Below are positions 23,101 through 35,587 of a stretch of DNA of 64,000 nt, piece after piece. The position numbers and the translations under genes are program-made. Location: contig NC_068572.1 of assembly GCF_025698545.1 (NCBI RefSeq), positions 496,001-560,000 on the forward strand. Reading direction: 5' to 3'. This DNA is from Gossypium raimondii (lineage: Eukaryota > Streptophyta > Magnoliopsida > Malvales > Malvaceae). Position 1 is the first letter of the stretch. Each line of letters opens with the position of its first letter. The notes below the pieces were generated by a model that saw only the letters and a list, made by a program, of their open reading frames with translations, had not been told where the DNA came from and searched no databases.

Positions 23101-26100
23101 TGTTATTCTTATCCTTTGCTTAGGTTTTCGATATTGTTATTATTGTGATCTTACTTCTACTTTTTCCTGAATTAACTTTGTAGGTTGGTAATATTGGTGG
23201 GAGGGAATTTGCTGAATCTTTGGCACCTGATGTTCAAAAGTTACTTGTAAGATCAGCCAGAAACTTGTTAAGTTCAACTGCTTCTAAAAAATAATTTACA
23301 CTGAGAGAATCTATGTTTCAGCTGTCTAGCAGCTGCAGACCACTTGTACGGAAAAAAGCTGCATTATGTTTGCTGCGATTGTTTAGGAAAAATCCTGATG
23401 TTGTCAATGTTGATGGCTGGTACGCTAGAACGCTAAAAGTTTTATCCCTGCTGTTTTATGATGTTAGCCGTGTTGATGCTGAATTGCTTTTCTTGCCCTA
23501 TGTTTTAGGGCGGACCGGATGACACAACTTTTAGATGAGCGTGATCTTGGCGTTTTGACATCTTCTATGAGCCTTCTTGTTGCTTTGGTATCAAATAATC
23601 ATGAAGCATATTGGACATGCCTTCCAAAATGTGTTAAAATATTGGAACGCCTTGCGAGGAACCAAGATGTTCCACAGGAATATACTTATTATGGCATCCC
23701 ATCTCCATGGCTGCAGGTTTGTCCTTCTATTTCTCTCTTATAACTCCTATATGAATGTGATACCTAGCTCAGAAAAATGTCATATGCCTGGTCTGATTAT
23801 TGTATATAAGTATGTTTCAAGTGGATCTTTTTCTCTTGGATATGTTTGCACTTTTTTTTGGTCATTGACATGTTTAGACTTTATTACTTGGTAGTAATTA
23901 TGTCCAATTCTTCCCCCCCCCCCTTTTTTCCCTATCTCTTTATTAAGGTGGATAACTTTGTTAATCAGTAATTATCATCGACTCATATTTGGTAAATTTC
24001 ATTGTGGTGTTTATCACTCTGTTATAATAGGTTAAGACAATGAGGGCTCTTCAGTATTTTCCTACCATTGAAGATCCAAATACGAGAAGAACATTGTTTG
24101 AGGTTTAAACTTTCCTGCATGGTTCTTGTCTTCTATTAAGGTTATTTTTATATTAATGGATCTTGAAGGCTGATTTCAGGTCTTACAATGGATATTAATG
24201 GGAACAGATGTTGTGAAGAATGTTAATAAGAATAATGCATCACATGCTGTCCTCTTTGAAGCCCTTGCTCTCGTGAGTTCACTTCTTCATTCTGGCTCTA
24301 GCTCTTGAAATTTATTATCGAAGACAATATTTGACGTTAAGTGATTCCAGGAATATTTATTCTGTCGAACAAAGATTGTCACTTTATGAAAGTCTTGCTG
24401 AAATTCATCAAAGTAGGTTTTCTAGATGGGTTTCATGCTTTCTATCCTATGACAAGAAATATTATGCGCTTTTTTAGCATTCATACCTACTTTATTGCCT
24501 TGTTTACGTAATAAAAGTATATGGATGATAGCACCTCTTACTCTGCTCTTGCACACGACGGAAGAAAAAACATAGTGGTTTCAAATTTGGCAGCCTATCT
24601 GCTTTCTTGTCTCTATATGACATATTTCTAAGTTATATACTATACCCCTCTCCTGGCTCCTCTGTGCGTGAAAACATCATGTAAAGTGCATAACAATACA
24701 TGTTAGTCACTATTATACTTTACTAAGCATGTTAGATGAGTTCTTTCTTAAGTTATGTTGTACGTTTGCTCTCCTCATTACAGGTCATGCATCTTGATGC
24801 CGAAAAGGAGATGATGTCTCAGTGTGTGGCTCTTCTTGGGAAGTTCATTGCTGTTCGTGAACCAAATATTAGGTATCTTGGTTTGGTAAGTTATGGGAGC
24901 ATAATTACTTCTCTTTTAATGATCTTGTTTCCAAACAAGAAAATATGTTCACATGTGCCAGATCCGAGTGGTTATCTATAACCTAATGATTTACTTATAG
25001 ATATTAAATGCTTGGTTGCAGGAAAATATGACTAGGATGCTAATAGTTGCTGATGTGCAAGAGAGTATAAAAAGGCATCAGGCACAAATCATCACATCAT
25101 TGAAGGATCCTGATATCAGGTTGGGTTTCTTTTTTTCTTTTCTTTTTGCAGTTTTTTTCAGTATTAATTGCACTTAAAATGTTATTGCTATGATTCTCTT
25201 TTGTGAATCATTTATATACAGACTCAAGTGTATGTAACATTTATCAATTGGCCCCATCTTTGACATGCCAAACTTTTCGTTGCTTGAAAATCACCCTATA
25301 TAGTTGTCTTGTTATGAGTTCCTCGCCTAACTAATTAAAATAACAATTTTCTTTATTGAAGCCTTAAACTTTCATCTATAACTAAAGCCTTGATTTTCTA
25401 AACATGGAATTATATATTCTTTGAACTGTATGTTCATAAGATCTTTTTTCTTCTTTGACTAACACCAGTGTGTAATTTCCAGTATCTGTAGGCGAGCTCT
25501 TGATTTGCTTTATGGTATGTGTGACATAACAAATGCAAAGGACATTGTTGAAGAACTGTTGCAGGTACTAAAGTCTTGAACATGGAAAAAGTATTACTTG
25601 GAGTGATTTCTCCGCTAATTTATTTTCCATACAACTACTCAAATGGTGAGGTACGAGATGAGAATGTTACTGACTGTGACCCTTTACCAGTATCTGAACT
25701 CAGCTGACTTTACAATGCGTGAGGAATTGTCACTTAAGGCTGCCATTCTTGCTGAGAAGTTTGCTCCTGATCTGTCATGGTAAGCATGTTGGATGGCAGC
25801 AGAGTTTTAACCCACATGCTTATGAATGAAGATTTTGTACCTCAGTGTTTTCTTTTCTATTGTGCACAGTAGCTTCATCAAATGTTTGGTTGTTATTCCT
25901 TACAAAATAACTAGTTTGCCCAAACATTGCAGGTATGTGGATGTGATTCTTCAGTTGATTGAAAAGGCAGGAGACTTTATTAGCGATGACATATGGTTCC
26001 GTGTTGTGCAGTTCGTTACTAACAATGATGACCTACAGGTGACAAAAAGTCCAACACATTTAGTTGTGCTATTTTATAACAGGAAAGGTATTCTTCTTTT

Positions 26101-29100
26101 GGTGGTTTTCAGGCTGAATTATTTATGTTTATGACCAGCCTTATGCAGCTGCAAAGGCGAAAGAGTATCTTGACAAGCCTGCTGTAGACGAGAAAATGGT
26201 CAAGGTTTGTATATGGTAAATATTTTACATGGATATGTATCATTATGGACAAAAATATGCAATTTTATTTTGGAATTTGTCTGTATCGAACAGGTCTGTG
26301 CTTATATTCTTGGAGAATACAGCCACCTTCTGGCTAGACGGCCTGGGTGTAGTCCAAAAGAAATCTTTAGCATCATACATGAGAAACTTCCTTCAGTATC
26401 GTAAGAGCCTTTAACCTTTGGCACTATATGTTTCATAAATACTCATTCTCTATTATCTTACTATAATGTATATCACGTTTCAGAACTACCACCATTCCTC
26501 TTCTTCTATCAGCGTATGCTAAGATCTTAATGCACACTCAGCCGCCTGACCAAGTACTGCAGAATCAGATTTGGACAATATTCACCAAGTAAGATGTTCT
26601 TCAGCATATTTTTCTCTCTGATTTCTCAGCATCTCATCTATGGTTTGTTTGAAATTTGGAAATTTTTGGTTTTGTTGCCATCAAACTAATATGATTTGCT
26701 TAACACACTGAACTCAGATATGAGAGTTGCATTGACGCGGAGATACAACAACGAGCTGTTGAATATTTTGCATTGAGTCGGAAAGGTGCTGCTGTAATGG
26801 ATATTTTAGCTGAAATGCCTAAATTTCCTGAGCGTCAGGTTTGTGTACTTTGCATTATTTGTTTAGAAGCTGCCTGTTCCACCTTTGTGTTGCAGAAGGT
26901 CCATGCATAGTCTTGATTCAAGTGATGGTTAAACCATGCTCTTGTTCTCAATTTACAGTCTTCATTGATCAAAAAGGCCGAAGATGCTGAGGCTGACACT
27001 GCAGAGCAAAGTGCCCTCAAGTTGCGTGCTCAACAGCAACCTTCAAATGCTCTAGTTGTAACCGACCAACACCCTTCTAATGGGGAACCACCACCAGTTT
27101 TTGTTGGGCAGCTTAGTGTTGTAAAGGCACCCAACATGAATAATACCGAGGTTAGTTCTTTTCCAATCCTAGTGGCTACTTGTTTTCTTGGTTTTTTTAT
27201 ATACTAGTTGCTATTGTCACATATGTTGGACTTGTATACTTTTTATTTATGTATTTTAAAATAATCATTATATATTAAACTAATAGTTACTATGTTGTGT
27301 AGAAATGACTGAAATTTACATTTTACCATAGACTTACTTTGGCATTTATGTCACATTTACATTGAATTAGAATTCATATAAATTGGTTAAATCTTATTAT
27401 CGAATACTTCATTTAAAGAAAATCTTTTAATGGAACTATATTCTTATTTATCAGATTGGGTAAATTTTATTAATATCTATTTAAAATAAATATTTTAAAT
27501 GGCAATGTAGAAATATAATGAACAAAAATGTCTATATCAGTTGAAAAGTATTTTGATATATGTGCTTTTACATTATAGGTTATAGATATACAGATTTATG
27601 TATAGCTTTTGTTTTTAAGTGTAATTTGCACTAATGTATATGTGATTGTCTTGACAGGATCATTATTCAACAGAGCAAGTTCTTTCTCAGGAGAACGGAA
27701 ATTTAAGCCAAGTAGATCAGCAACCTCCTTCGGCAGATCCCCTTAGTGATCTTTTGGGTCCACTGGCTATTGAGGGCCCTCCTGGTGCTACTGTTCAATA
27801 TGAGAACAGTGCTGTCTCTGGATTGGAAAGTGGTCCGGATGTAGTAGATGGTTCAGCCATAGTGCCCGTAGAAGTGGGGACAAATACAATTCAGGTATTG
27901 CTGCTTCCCTAACACTAATTAGAAGTTTAGTGATTGTAAAATCGCATGTGATTCTAGTAACTGGTTTGGTATTGCTTTTAGTTTTACTAGTTGATGTTAC
28001 TACTTGCATCTGCAGCCAATAGGGAATATTGCCGTAAGATTTCATGCTTTATGCCTGAAAGATAGTGGTGTTCTATACGAAGATCCTTACATTCAGGTAT
28101 AAACCTTTTTCCTTTTGTATTCCGTTATTTATCTTATCTGTTAGTTTCAAGTTGGTTCTATGACTCTTTTAGATGCTTCCAAAAGGTTGATGCTGATTTT
28201 TCTCACTAAAAATTACTTCAGATCGGCATTAAAGCAGAGTGGCGAGCTCATCAAGGACGTCTGGTTCTTTTCTTAGGAAACAAGAATACATCTCCTCTCG
28301 TTTCAGTTCAGGCTTTGATATTGCCTCCTGCTCATCTGAAGATGGAGCTTTCATTAGTGCCTGACACCATACCTCCTCGAGCACAGGTGAAAAGGACTCA
28401 TTGTGTTTGTGACTAGTTATTCGTTGATGCATGTTCGTGAATTATCGTGTTTATTTTACTTTCTTTTCATGGTTCCTGTAGGTGCAATGCCCACTTGAGG
28501 TTGTAAATCTTCGGCCAAGCAGGGACGTAGCTGTTCTCGACTTCTCCTACAAATTTGGAACCCATATGGTACTTGCAGATAATTGATATATTATAAACTA
28601 AGGGTGGGTTTGGATGGGCGGTGCATTTACCTGCGGTTAGTATAAAAACAGCCGTGGCGGTGAGATTAGGTACTGTAACAATACTGTAGTATGAGACAAA
28701 AAGTAAGCTAAATGCATCGCACCGGACCCAATCGCCCATCCAAACCCACCCTAAATTACCAAGAGCTGGTTTTGTTTACAGTGCCAGGTATCTTATTATT
28801 ATCTTTTACAGGTTAACATCAAACTTCGTCTTCCTGCTGTGCTGAATAAATTTCTTCAGCCTCTACCAGTTTCCGCAGAGGAGTTCTTCCCCCAGTGGAG
28901 ATCACTTTCTGGACCACCATTGAAGCTTCAAGAAGTTGTATGTGTACTTCCTTGTTTTTCTTTATTTTTTATTGGAAAGCACAATACTTAGTTTCATATA
29001 TTGAGACACACCACACCTATATTATATAATTGATTCTTGTTATGTGCATTTTAAGCTCGTATTATCATTTATAGTCTAATTTATTTTCTCTGTGGTTCCC

Positions 29101-30199
29101 TGCCTGATCTGTAGTCATTTTGCTCCAAATTTGGGCAGGTTAGAGGTGTAAGACCGATGGCTCTTCCTGAAATGGCAAATCTACTCCACAGTTACAGAAT
29201 AGCAATTTCTCCAGGGCTTGTAAGTCCTTTCAATCAGATAACATCTTCTTCCATTTATATATGCATTGTTCACCGTTCGATTTTCTGTTTCAGGATCCAA
29301 ATCCTAATAATCTAGTTGCAAGCACAACCTTCTATTCAGAGAATACACGTGCCATAGTTTGCTTGGTAGGAAACATGTTCTGCTCTAGCTATATGGCTGT
29401 GTTATTGTAATGAAGTTTGAAATGACACCTATATATTCAGTCTGTTTTTTATACTTTAACCCGACTTAAGTGACCATCCTGCTACTATAACCAAACAGAC
29501 TTAACATCAGTTGGTTAAGTCAGTTAACTGAATTTTTCTAATTCTTTTTTATTATTTATCATATATTTAAAATAATTAATATGTATTAAGTCGGTTAGTT
29601 CAGTTATGAATTTTAATAAACGATAACCGACTGACGGAGAACCATCATAATCAAGACAAACCAATTTAATGGAGAAAACTGAGTGAACCAAAACCGACAT
29701 ATGCTCTCCCCCAACTCTTGATACTATTTTTCCCTTTTTGGTACTGAATTTGTTTCGATAATTGAATGTCATATATAATTAAAGAAATCGATTCTTAATC
29801 TTTACAACTTGCTGTTTTGGACATTATCAATGAGCTTGTTGTGGTGCATTAGAATCTGTGTAACGCCACTGCTTACAAGCCATTTCTTCTATAATATTTT
29901 CAGGTCAGAATTGAAACGGATCCAGCAGACAGAACACAGTTGCGTATGACCCTCGCTTCAGGTGATCCCACATTAACATTCGAGTAAGTAGCTAAACTTT
30001 CACTTAAAGAAGTTAGCGTAATCGGATTAGCGGAAATTTTCTTACCATTTTACCCCACAGGTTAAAAGAATTCATCAAAGAACAACTGGTTAGCATTCCC
30101 ACAGTTGCTCAAGCACCTACACCGGCTCCACCTGCAGCTCCACCGACCCCTCAAATACCACCAGATGATCCCGCTGCTCTACTAGCTGATTTGCTATGA
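20117..30199 (+). CDS. AP-2 complex subunit alpha (alpha-adaptin), 27 coding exons
   Basis: Exons: 20117-20248, 21759-21890, 22535-22660, 23184-23246, 23322-23419, 23509-23716, 24031-24102, 24180-24272, 24784-24885, 25022-25119, 25483-25564, 25691-25779, 25933-26038, 26139-26204, 26294-26400, 26484-26588, 26718-26838, 26959-27150, 27658-27894, 28016-28096, 28222-28386, 28482-28568, 28812-28937, 29139-29219, 29294-29365, 29904-29983, 30061-30199. The frame is open for 1019 codons, near the Arabidopsis paralogues. It begins [20 protein letters not shown]. The adaptin trunk (about 1-600) includes [20 protein letters not shown] and [21 protein letters not shown] hinge follows (about 600-745, with [14 protein letters not shown]), then the ear sandwich and platform (about 745-1019, [18 protein letters not shown]). 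AP-2 recruits cargo and clathrin at the plasma membrane. Introns 22 and 25 hold repeat insertions. AP2A1 or AP2A2 orthology cannot be told from this window. Confidence 0.97.
28600..28753. mobile_element. hAT-style MITE in AP-2 alpha intron 22
   Basis: The left end AGGGTGGGTTTGGATGGGCG is mirrored by the right end CGCCCATCCAAACCCACCCT. This gives terminal inverted repeats of about 20 bp with weaker pairing beyond (GGTGCATTTAC against CTAAATGCATCGCACC). It is 154 bp and more GC-rich than the intron. Flanking TAAACTA and AAATTAC give no clean target duplication. It leaves the intron's splice sites untouched. Confidence 0.75.
29455..29775. repeat. Dispersed repeat insertion in AP-2 alpha intron 25
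   Basis: This stretch is rich in GGTTAAGTCAGTTAACTGAA and AACCGACTGACGG words, and differs from the rest of the intron in composition and word use. Similar "CGGTTTAA/AACCG" wording occurs at 61920-62140 and 63200-63530. No coding frame is supported. Boundaries are approximate. Confidence 0.4.
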
Positions 30200-30640
30200 T
30201 GAAAGTAAAAAATGACCAAACCAGAAGTTTTGTTCAATATACACTTAACGAGACTCGGTTTCAACAGCTGGCCCCTTCCCACTTGCCCCTCCGAGGTGTA
30301 GACAGTTAAAATCCCCAATGCAAGGGCTAACGGAAGCTAAAGACGAGCTACATATTTTTTTTGGCTTAGCAAAGAAGGGTCCAGTCCGGTTTCTGTGATT
30401 CTTTCTGCACAAGGATATTGAAACCTTGGTGAGTTTTTCTCTCCCTCTTTTCAGTGTCTAACGGGAGTTGGGTTTTTTTTGTTTTTTTGGGGGGGCATTA
30501 TTTTCAGTTAATTCTATTTCTTACCAATTTTACGAGATTGATTTCTTTAGTACGACGTCTTAGCCTGTAAGATATGGAATGAAAGTAGGATAAGGGATGA
30601 AAGTAGGATATGTCATTCAGTTTTTTTGTGGCAATATTAT
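30200..30640 (+). other. AP-2 alpha 3' UTR and adjacent spacer
   Basis: The first ~230 bp after the stop lack repeats and look like a 3' UTR. A poly-T/G stretch follows near 30470-30500. No canonical AATAAA signal stands out, so the polyadenylation site is not placed. Confidence 0.35.
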
Positions 30641-30895
30641 ACTAAAAATTGGATTGCATTTTGCTCTCTACTAAAAATTGAGCAAATTAGCCTGTGTTTC
30701 TGTTAAAAATTGGTCCTCATACGTTAGAATGAAGTACATGAGGCACGACACGTGTAACTATTTGGTTATTTCGTTAGGGATTTTATAACATAAAATATCA
30801 GGTTGCTCTTTGATCTATCATATAATGATTAAGTTGCTCGATTTTGGAGTGAAGGAGACAAATTGCAATGTGACATTAAATACAAGGGTTTCTTT
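30640..30895. mobile_element. Long-TIR MITE family 1, truncated copy
   Basis: Contains GCATTTTGCTCTCTACTAAA, CTGTTAAAAATTGGTCCTCA and TTGCTCTTTGATCTATCATA, in the same order as the fuller copies at 31791-32160, 41533-41848 and 54846-55170. Its outer ends are degraded. Confidence 0.6.
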
Positions 30896-31115
30896 AAGCG
30901 GAAGTTTTTATGTTTGTTTTGAACTTCTAATGCATATAAATTAGATATTTAATACCTTTATTATGTTTTTGCTTTTACATTTTTGTTTTGTTTCAATACT
31001 TGGTATACGGAACTATGAATTATCTAATAAGAAAAAATTGTAAGGGTTAATTTTGTTTAGTTAAAACGAAAAGTAATTGAAATTATTTTGTTTTGCTTAA
31101 TTAATCTGTAATAAT

Positions 31116-31640
31116 TTGGTTCTTCAAACCGTGAATACAACATACCTACTAAACGATAAGCATGAATGGCATTTAGAATTGTTTGGTCTCATTGTTCTAC
31201 CAATTACATGCCATGGTTATCATAAAAATTCAGTGGAAAGGATTGCTAAAATGGTAGTACTAGAAGTACTAAAGGTGCACTACCATGATCAATCGCTAAT
31301 GATATCATCTTAGCCTCGCCATCGTCAATCTACACTGGGTCCAAAATGAGCCATACCCCATTGGTTAAAAAAGAAGGCATATTTGCATTTAAATGAATAA
31401 ACCCAATAATTTGTAGAGTTCAATAGACCGACCATATAAACCAGTTTCAAGAACAAGAGGATGAGCAATGTTGGAGTTTTGGATACCCCATCTCCACAAA
31501 ATATGAAGATGGAGTCTCTTCTGTTTGCTATCAACAGCTCTTTTTATTGCTTGAAAACACCCTCTTTTGTTTTGTTGTCCAAACAAAGGGTATCATCATT
31601 ATTGCATCTCCAGACTTAACATGTTACTATTTGTATGTGT
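31116..31640. other. Coding-like but unidentified stretch, possible gene fragment
   Basis: A 65-codon + frame (31116-31313) and overlapping - frames (31325-31586) have less AT-biased, protein-like composition than their surroundings. The - frame reads FCGDGVSKTPTLLI, faintly like the CX5R loop of a dual-specificity phosphatase with K for R. An upstream segment in another frame reads FQAIKRAVDSKQKR. There is no intact start-to-stop protein and no intron evidence. I cannot name a family with confidence. Confidence 0.2.
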
Positions 31641-31790
31641 TTTTCCACTCCAGAACATGGGGTGAATGAGACAACAAATCATGGGAAACCCTGTCTTAAT
31701 ATGGCAAATGGAGCTGTGCGGTTGCATGAACTTCTGTTTTTGATGCTCGACCTTTTTTTTTTTACTTTCAATTCAGTTGTAACAAATAAT

Positions 31791-32160
31791 GGTAAAAATA
31801 CTAAGGAGGTCTTTGTGTTAAGAGTCGAATTGTATTTTATCCCCTCTACCAAAAAAATTAACAAATTAGTCTCCATACACTAGATCAAAAAACAAACAAG
31901 TCTTTCTGTTAAATTTTTTTATTTATTTATATTGTTAAAAATTGGTCATGTACTTCAGAATGACGTACACGTGACACGCCACATATAACTTTCTAATTAT
32001 CTACACCAGCTTTTAATAGTAAAAATGGATGAATTTTTTAAGAGAAAGGATCCGGTTGCTCTTTGATCTAACATACAATGACTAATTTGCCTCATTTTTT
32101 AGTATAGAGAACAAAATGTAATCTAACTCTTAATACAAAAATCTATACAGTACTTTTACC
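31791..32160. mobile_element. Long-TIR MITE family 1, best-preserved copy
   Basis: It starts GGTAAAAATACTAAGGAGGT and ends ...GTACTTTTACC, which read as inverted repeats. Further inside, CACTAGATCAAAAAACAAAC pairs loosely with TTGCTCTTTGATCTAACATA, so the arms continue for over 90 bp. The length is 370 bp. Flanks AACAAATAAT and AATAAATAAC agree at 8 of 10 positions, a possible 9-10 bp target duplication that would suit a MULE-derived MITE. Confidence 0.7.
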
Positions 32161-34140
32161 AATAAATAACAAAATCAAAATCAATTTATTTGTATGTCAT
32201 GTATTTTGAATTAGGTCAATTTTGGTTTGTGCTCAAATTTGGGATTTAGTTTTGTTGAGGAATTTATGATTCATTCCTAAAAAGTTTGAGAAGTCGACAA
32301 GCCTCTCAACAAGTCTGGTGATTAATATTGTCCTCGAGTAGGATTTTGTCTTCCAATTCTGTTGAATGTTCAAATGTCTGAAGAGGCAGTAGGTTCATAA
32401 AGTAAAAACACCTCATCATTTGCCATTAAAATTTTAACAAATCAATAATTCTTTTGTTGAACATTGTGGCATAATTATGACCTTACAGATTAAAAAAATA
32501 TTTTAACTCCAAATAATAAAGTGCATAATAATAAATAATCCAAAACCAAGAAAAGAAATAATTATAATTAGGTGAAGTTGGATTTTTAAGGGTTGTAATT
32601 AAATTATAATTTTTATGAGAGTTAAAATGTAATTTTATCATTCTTGAGGATCAAAGTATAATTTCATCGTATGTTAACTTATAACTTTACAAATTTAAAA
32701 GGGTTTAAGAGGTAAATTCCCAAATTTGAGATCAATTTAGAATTTGTACTATAATTTAATCCCTTTAATTTGAGATCAATTTAGTGACGTGTAATTAGTC
32801 TCGATTTGACTAATTCATTAAATAAATTATTAAAAACATTAAAATTTATTCAAACAATATTTTAACTCAATACAATTAATTTGTTTAGAGTGACAGTTGG
32901 GTTAATTCGACTTTCATATAACCATGATTAAATAGTATATAAGGTAGACCCATCTAACACACGTCTTAATGTGATATGTTAGATCTTATTTAGTAAAAGA
33001 ACCGCTGTCGGCAGAAATTAATTATCTAAAAATAATATTGGAGCATTGGGAAAGATGCCACCTTACTCTTCTTCTTCTTCTTTTGGTTTGTTCAAGAAAA
33101 TGGAATAATAATTCGATATGGGGAAATTATCATTTTAAAGAAATTAAAAAAATAAAATAGCAAAGAAGGTCAATATTTCCTAAAAAGATGGCAATTTAGA
33201 AGATTGAAAAAGTAGCATAAATCATGGAAATTCAAATAATTCGATTTTTGCATATAAAGTCATCGTTAATAAAATTGTTAATTGTATGGCTAAGTGGTTG
33301 AGGATATTTTAATGGAGGTGTTAGCAATCTCTCCTATTATTAAAGCAAGTGTTAGTCTTGTTAAAAGATTCATTGTGTAGTTTGTTTGTAGTCACACAAA
33401 AAACGACATTTGATAGAGATTGTGTGACTCAAATCCCGTCACTTGTTGAAAAATAAATTCAGTAGTAAAATAAGAAGATCTGTATAGAACTATTCTTTTT
33501 CTATTTGACTTTGATTAAAATAGGATTTTTCAACCTTTTAATAGAAGTAGTCGAAACTCCCCTTTTATCATTCATTTTTCAACATTACTGAATTTCTCCA
33601 CCTCTACCAGTGATTTTTTTCTCGAACGGGTTTCCACGTAAAATCTGTGTACTCTTATTTTTCTTTTATATTACTTTATATAATTTTACCACTATTATCA
33701 ATATTTATTATAACAACATTTACGAGTTTCACTTTAAATAAATATATAAATTTTATTTTAGAATTGTTTTGTTTAGTTAATTAATTAGTCTAATTTGTTA
33801 TCATGGTTAAGTATTAATCCAATTAGAAGCTTGATGTGTGTTGTTCTAAAAGCTATTCTGTCATTGATTTTCCTTTCTAGAAGGTATTTTATATAAAATT
33901 TACATTAATATTTTAATAAGAATAATTTATATTAAATTAAAGTATAAGGATTAAATCTTAAATTTAAGTATAATAAAAGATCTAAAATTATAAATTAACC
34001 AAAAATTAGGATAATGTTTATTAATATGGAAAGTATTAATGGATATTCTTTTTTATGGCTAATAAAAACAAATGGTAGTTGTAAGAATGAATGATGGCAA
34101 GAAAAAGAAAAAAAAAAGAGGTTAATTGAAATTAGGGTTA
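32161..34140. other. AT-rich intergenic DNA with no recognisable gene
   Basis: All six frames are short. Pieces of dispersed-repeat wording (for example AAATTATAATTTTTATGAGA near 32600) are present. No RNA gene or conserved motif was found. Confidence 0.5.
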
Positions 34141-34149
34141 GATGCCCCA

Positions 34150-34300
34150 TTGGCATAATGGTAGGTCACCAATGTCTAACCTTTTGGGACTATTTTCTTG
34201 ATGAGCCTTAGCGAAGGAAACTCCTTGAGCCACCAACAAAGTTTTATATTATTTATAATATATATATTGATACATGGTATCAGAAGATTGTTGATACATA
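34150..34300 (+). mobile_element. Possible LTR/TRIM remnant with a primer-binding-site-like motif
   Basis: TGGTATCAGA at 34275-34284 matches the first ten bases of the common plant primer-binding site complementary to initiator tRNA-Met. It follows TTGATACA, a plausible LTR end. The preceding ~100 bp would be a short LTR, but the second LTR and polypurine tract were not found. Confidence 0.3.
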
Positions 34301-35556
34301 GTATTAATGATGGAGTTCCAAAAAAGGAGAAGAGAGGAAGAAGATAACAAAGATGGGTTTTTTTTTCCGTACCCCCTCTCAAATGGAGTGTTTGGGGCTA
34401 TTTAAACCATAGATATTTCGGGTTGGATCCTAAGTCAGGTTTTTATATATTTTATTATTATTGTATAACAATATATAATGAAGAAAGAATGTAATTGAAG
34501 AGAAGTGTTTTTATATAATTCTTTCTTTCTTTTGTATTTTTGGAGTCTATTCTAGTTTAAAACAATTTGTAATGTAGTATGTATTGTTCCGTTTGAGTAA
34601 AAGCATTGTATTGTGGGAATAACATTTCTTGATCATTCTGCACACGAAGGAGAAATAATTGTTCTTAAGATAGTTTCCTAGAAACGTCTTGTCTTTACAA
34701 AATATCAATTTCTGATCTAACCAATTTTTTTATACAACAATTCCATCACGTGAAAAGAATTTTGTATGAACTTGTTAGCTAGCTCAGTCAGGTTTAATTA
34801 ATTAGTTTGGGTTAAAGTTATACATTTTAATGCTTATAATAATTTATTTCAGGCTTGATACATAATTTAGTACTTGAATTTGTTTTTTTTTTCTCTAATG
34901 TCATACGTGTGTTATTTTTTTTTCCAATGTGATACATGTATTTGACAAAAATTGTTAGCTATTAACTTTCATCAAATCAACCCCAAAACCTGAATTAAAT
35001 CACATTCGTCGACTGTATTTGACAAATCAAGCACAAAATTAAATAAATTCACAGTTAACACTAAACTTATTCTATTAACAAAATTATGAAAAACCAAACT
35101 TGATAATATTAACAATTAATCCTAAAACTAAAAGTTTAATACCATTATCTTTAGATGCCAAAAATAATATATTATGTGTTTATTTTAATTTAAATTGATG
35201 GTATTCTCAAAGATTTTCCTTCTTTCAAGAAATCATTTACCAAAGGCCTTAATATCTCATATTTGTTATACTAATTATGTATTGGAGTTTCATCTAAAAT
35301 AATATTTGTATGAACAAATTTAACTGATATTTAGTGCAAGTTGGAGATTTTGATTTTAATTGGAAATCTGAAACTTTAAAAAATTGTAAATAGATAATGA
35401 TTAAAATAAAAGTGAAAATTAGAGGTATTTATTGGTTGGATTGAACTAAGGTTCTATATTAAAAGAAAATTCAAGTTTTAATTCGAGATTAGCTCGTACT
35501 ACTTAAAAATAAAAAATATTTATATTTAAATTTAATTATAAAAATATAAAAGATTA

Positions 35557-35587
<31 letters not shown>

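Noticed and set aside
34150..34200. ATTGGCATAATGGTAGG as the 5' part of a tRNA gene
   Set aside because: No B box or pairing acceptor stem follows within tRNA length.
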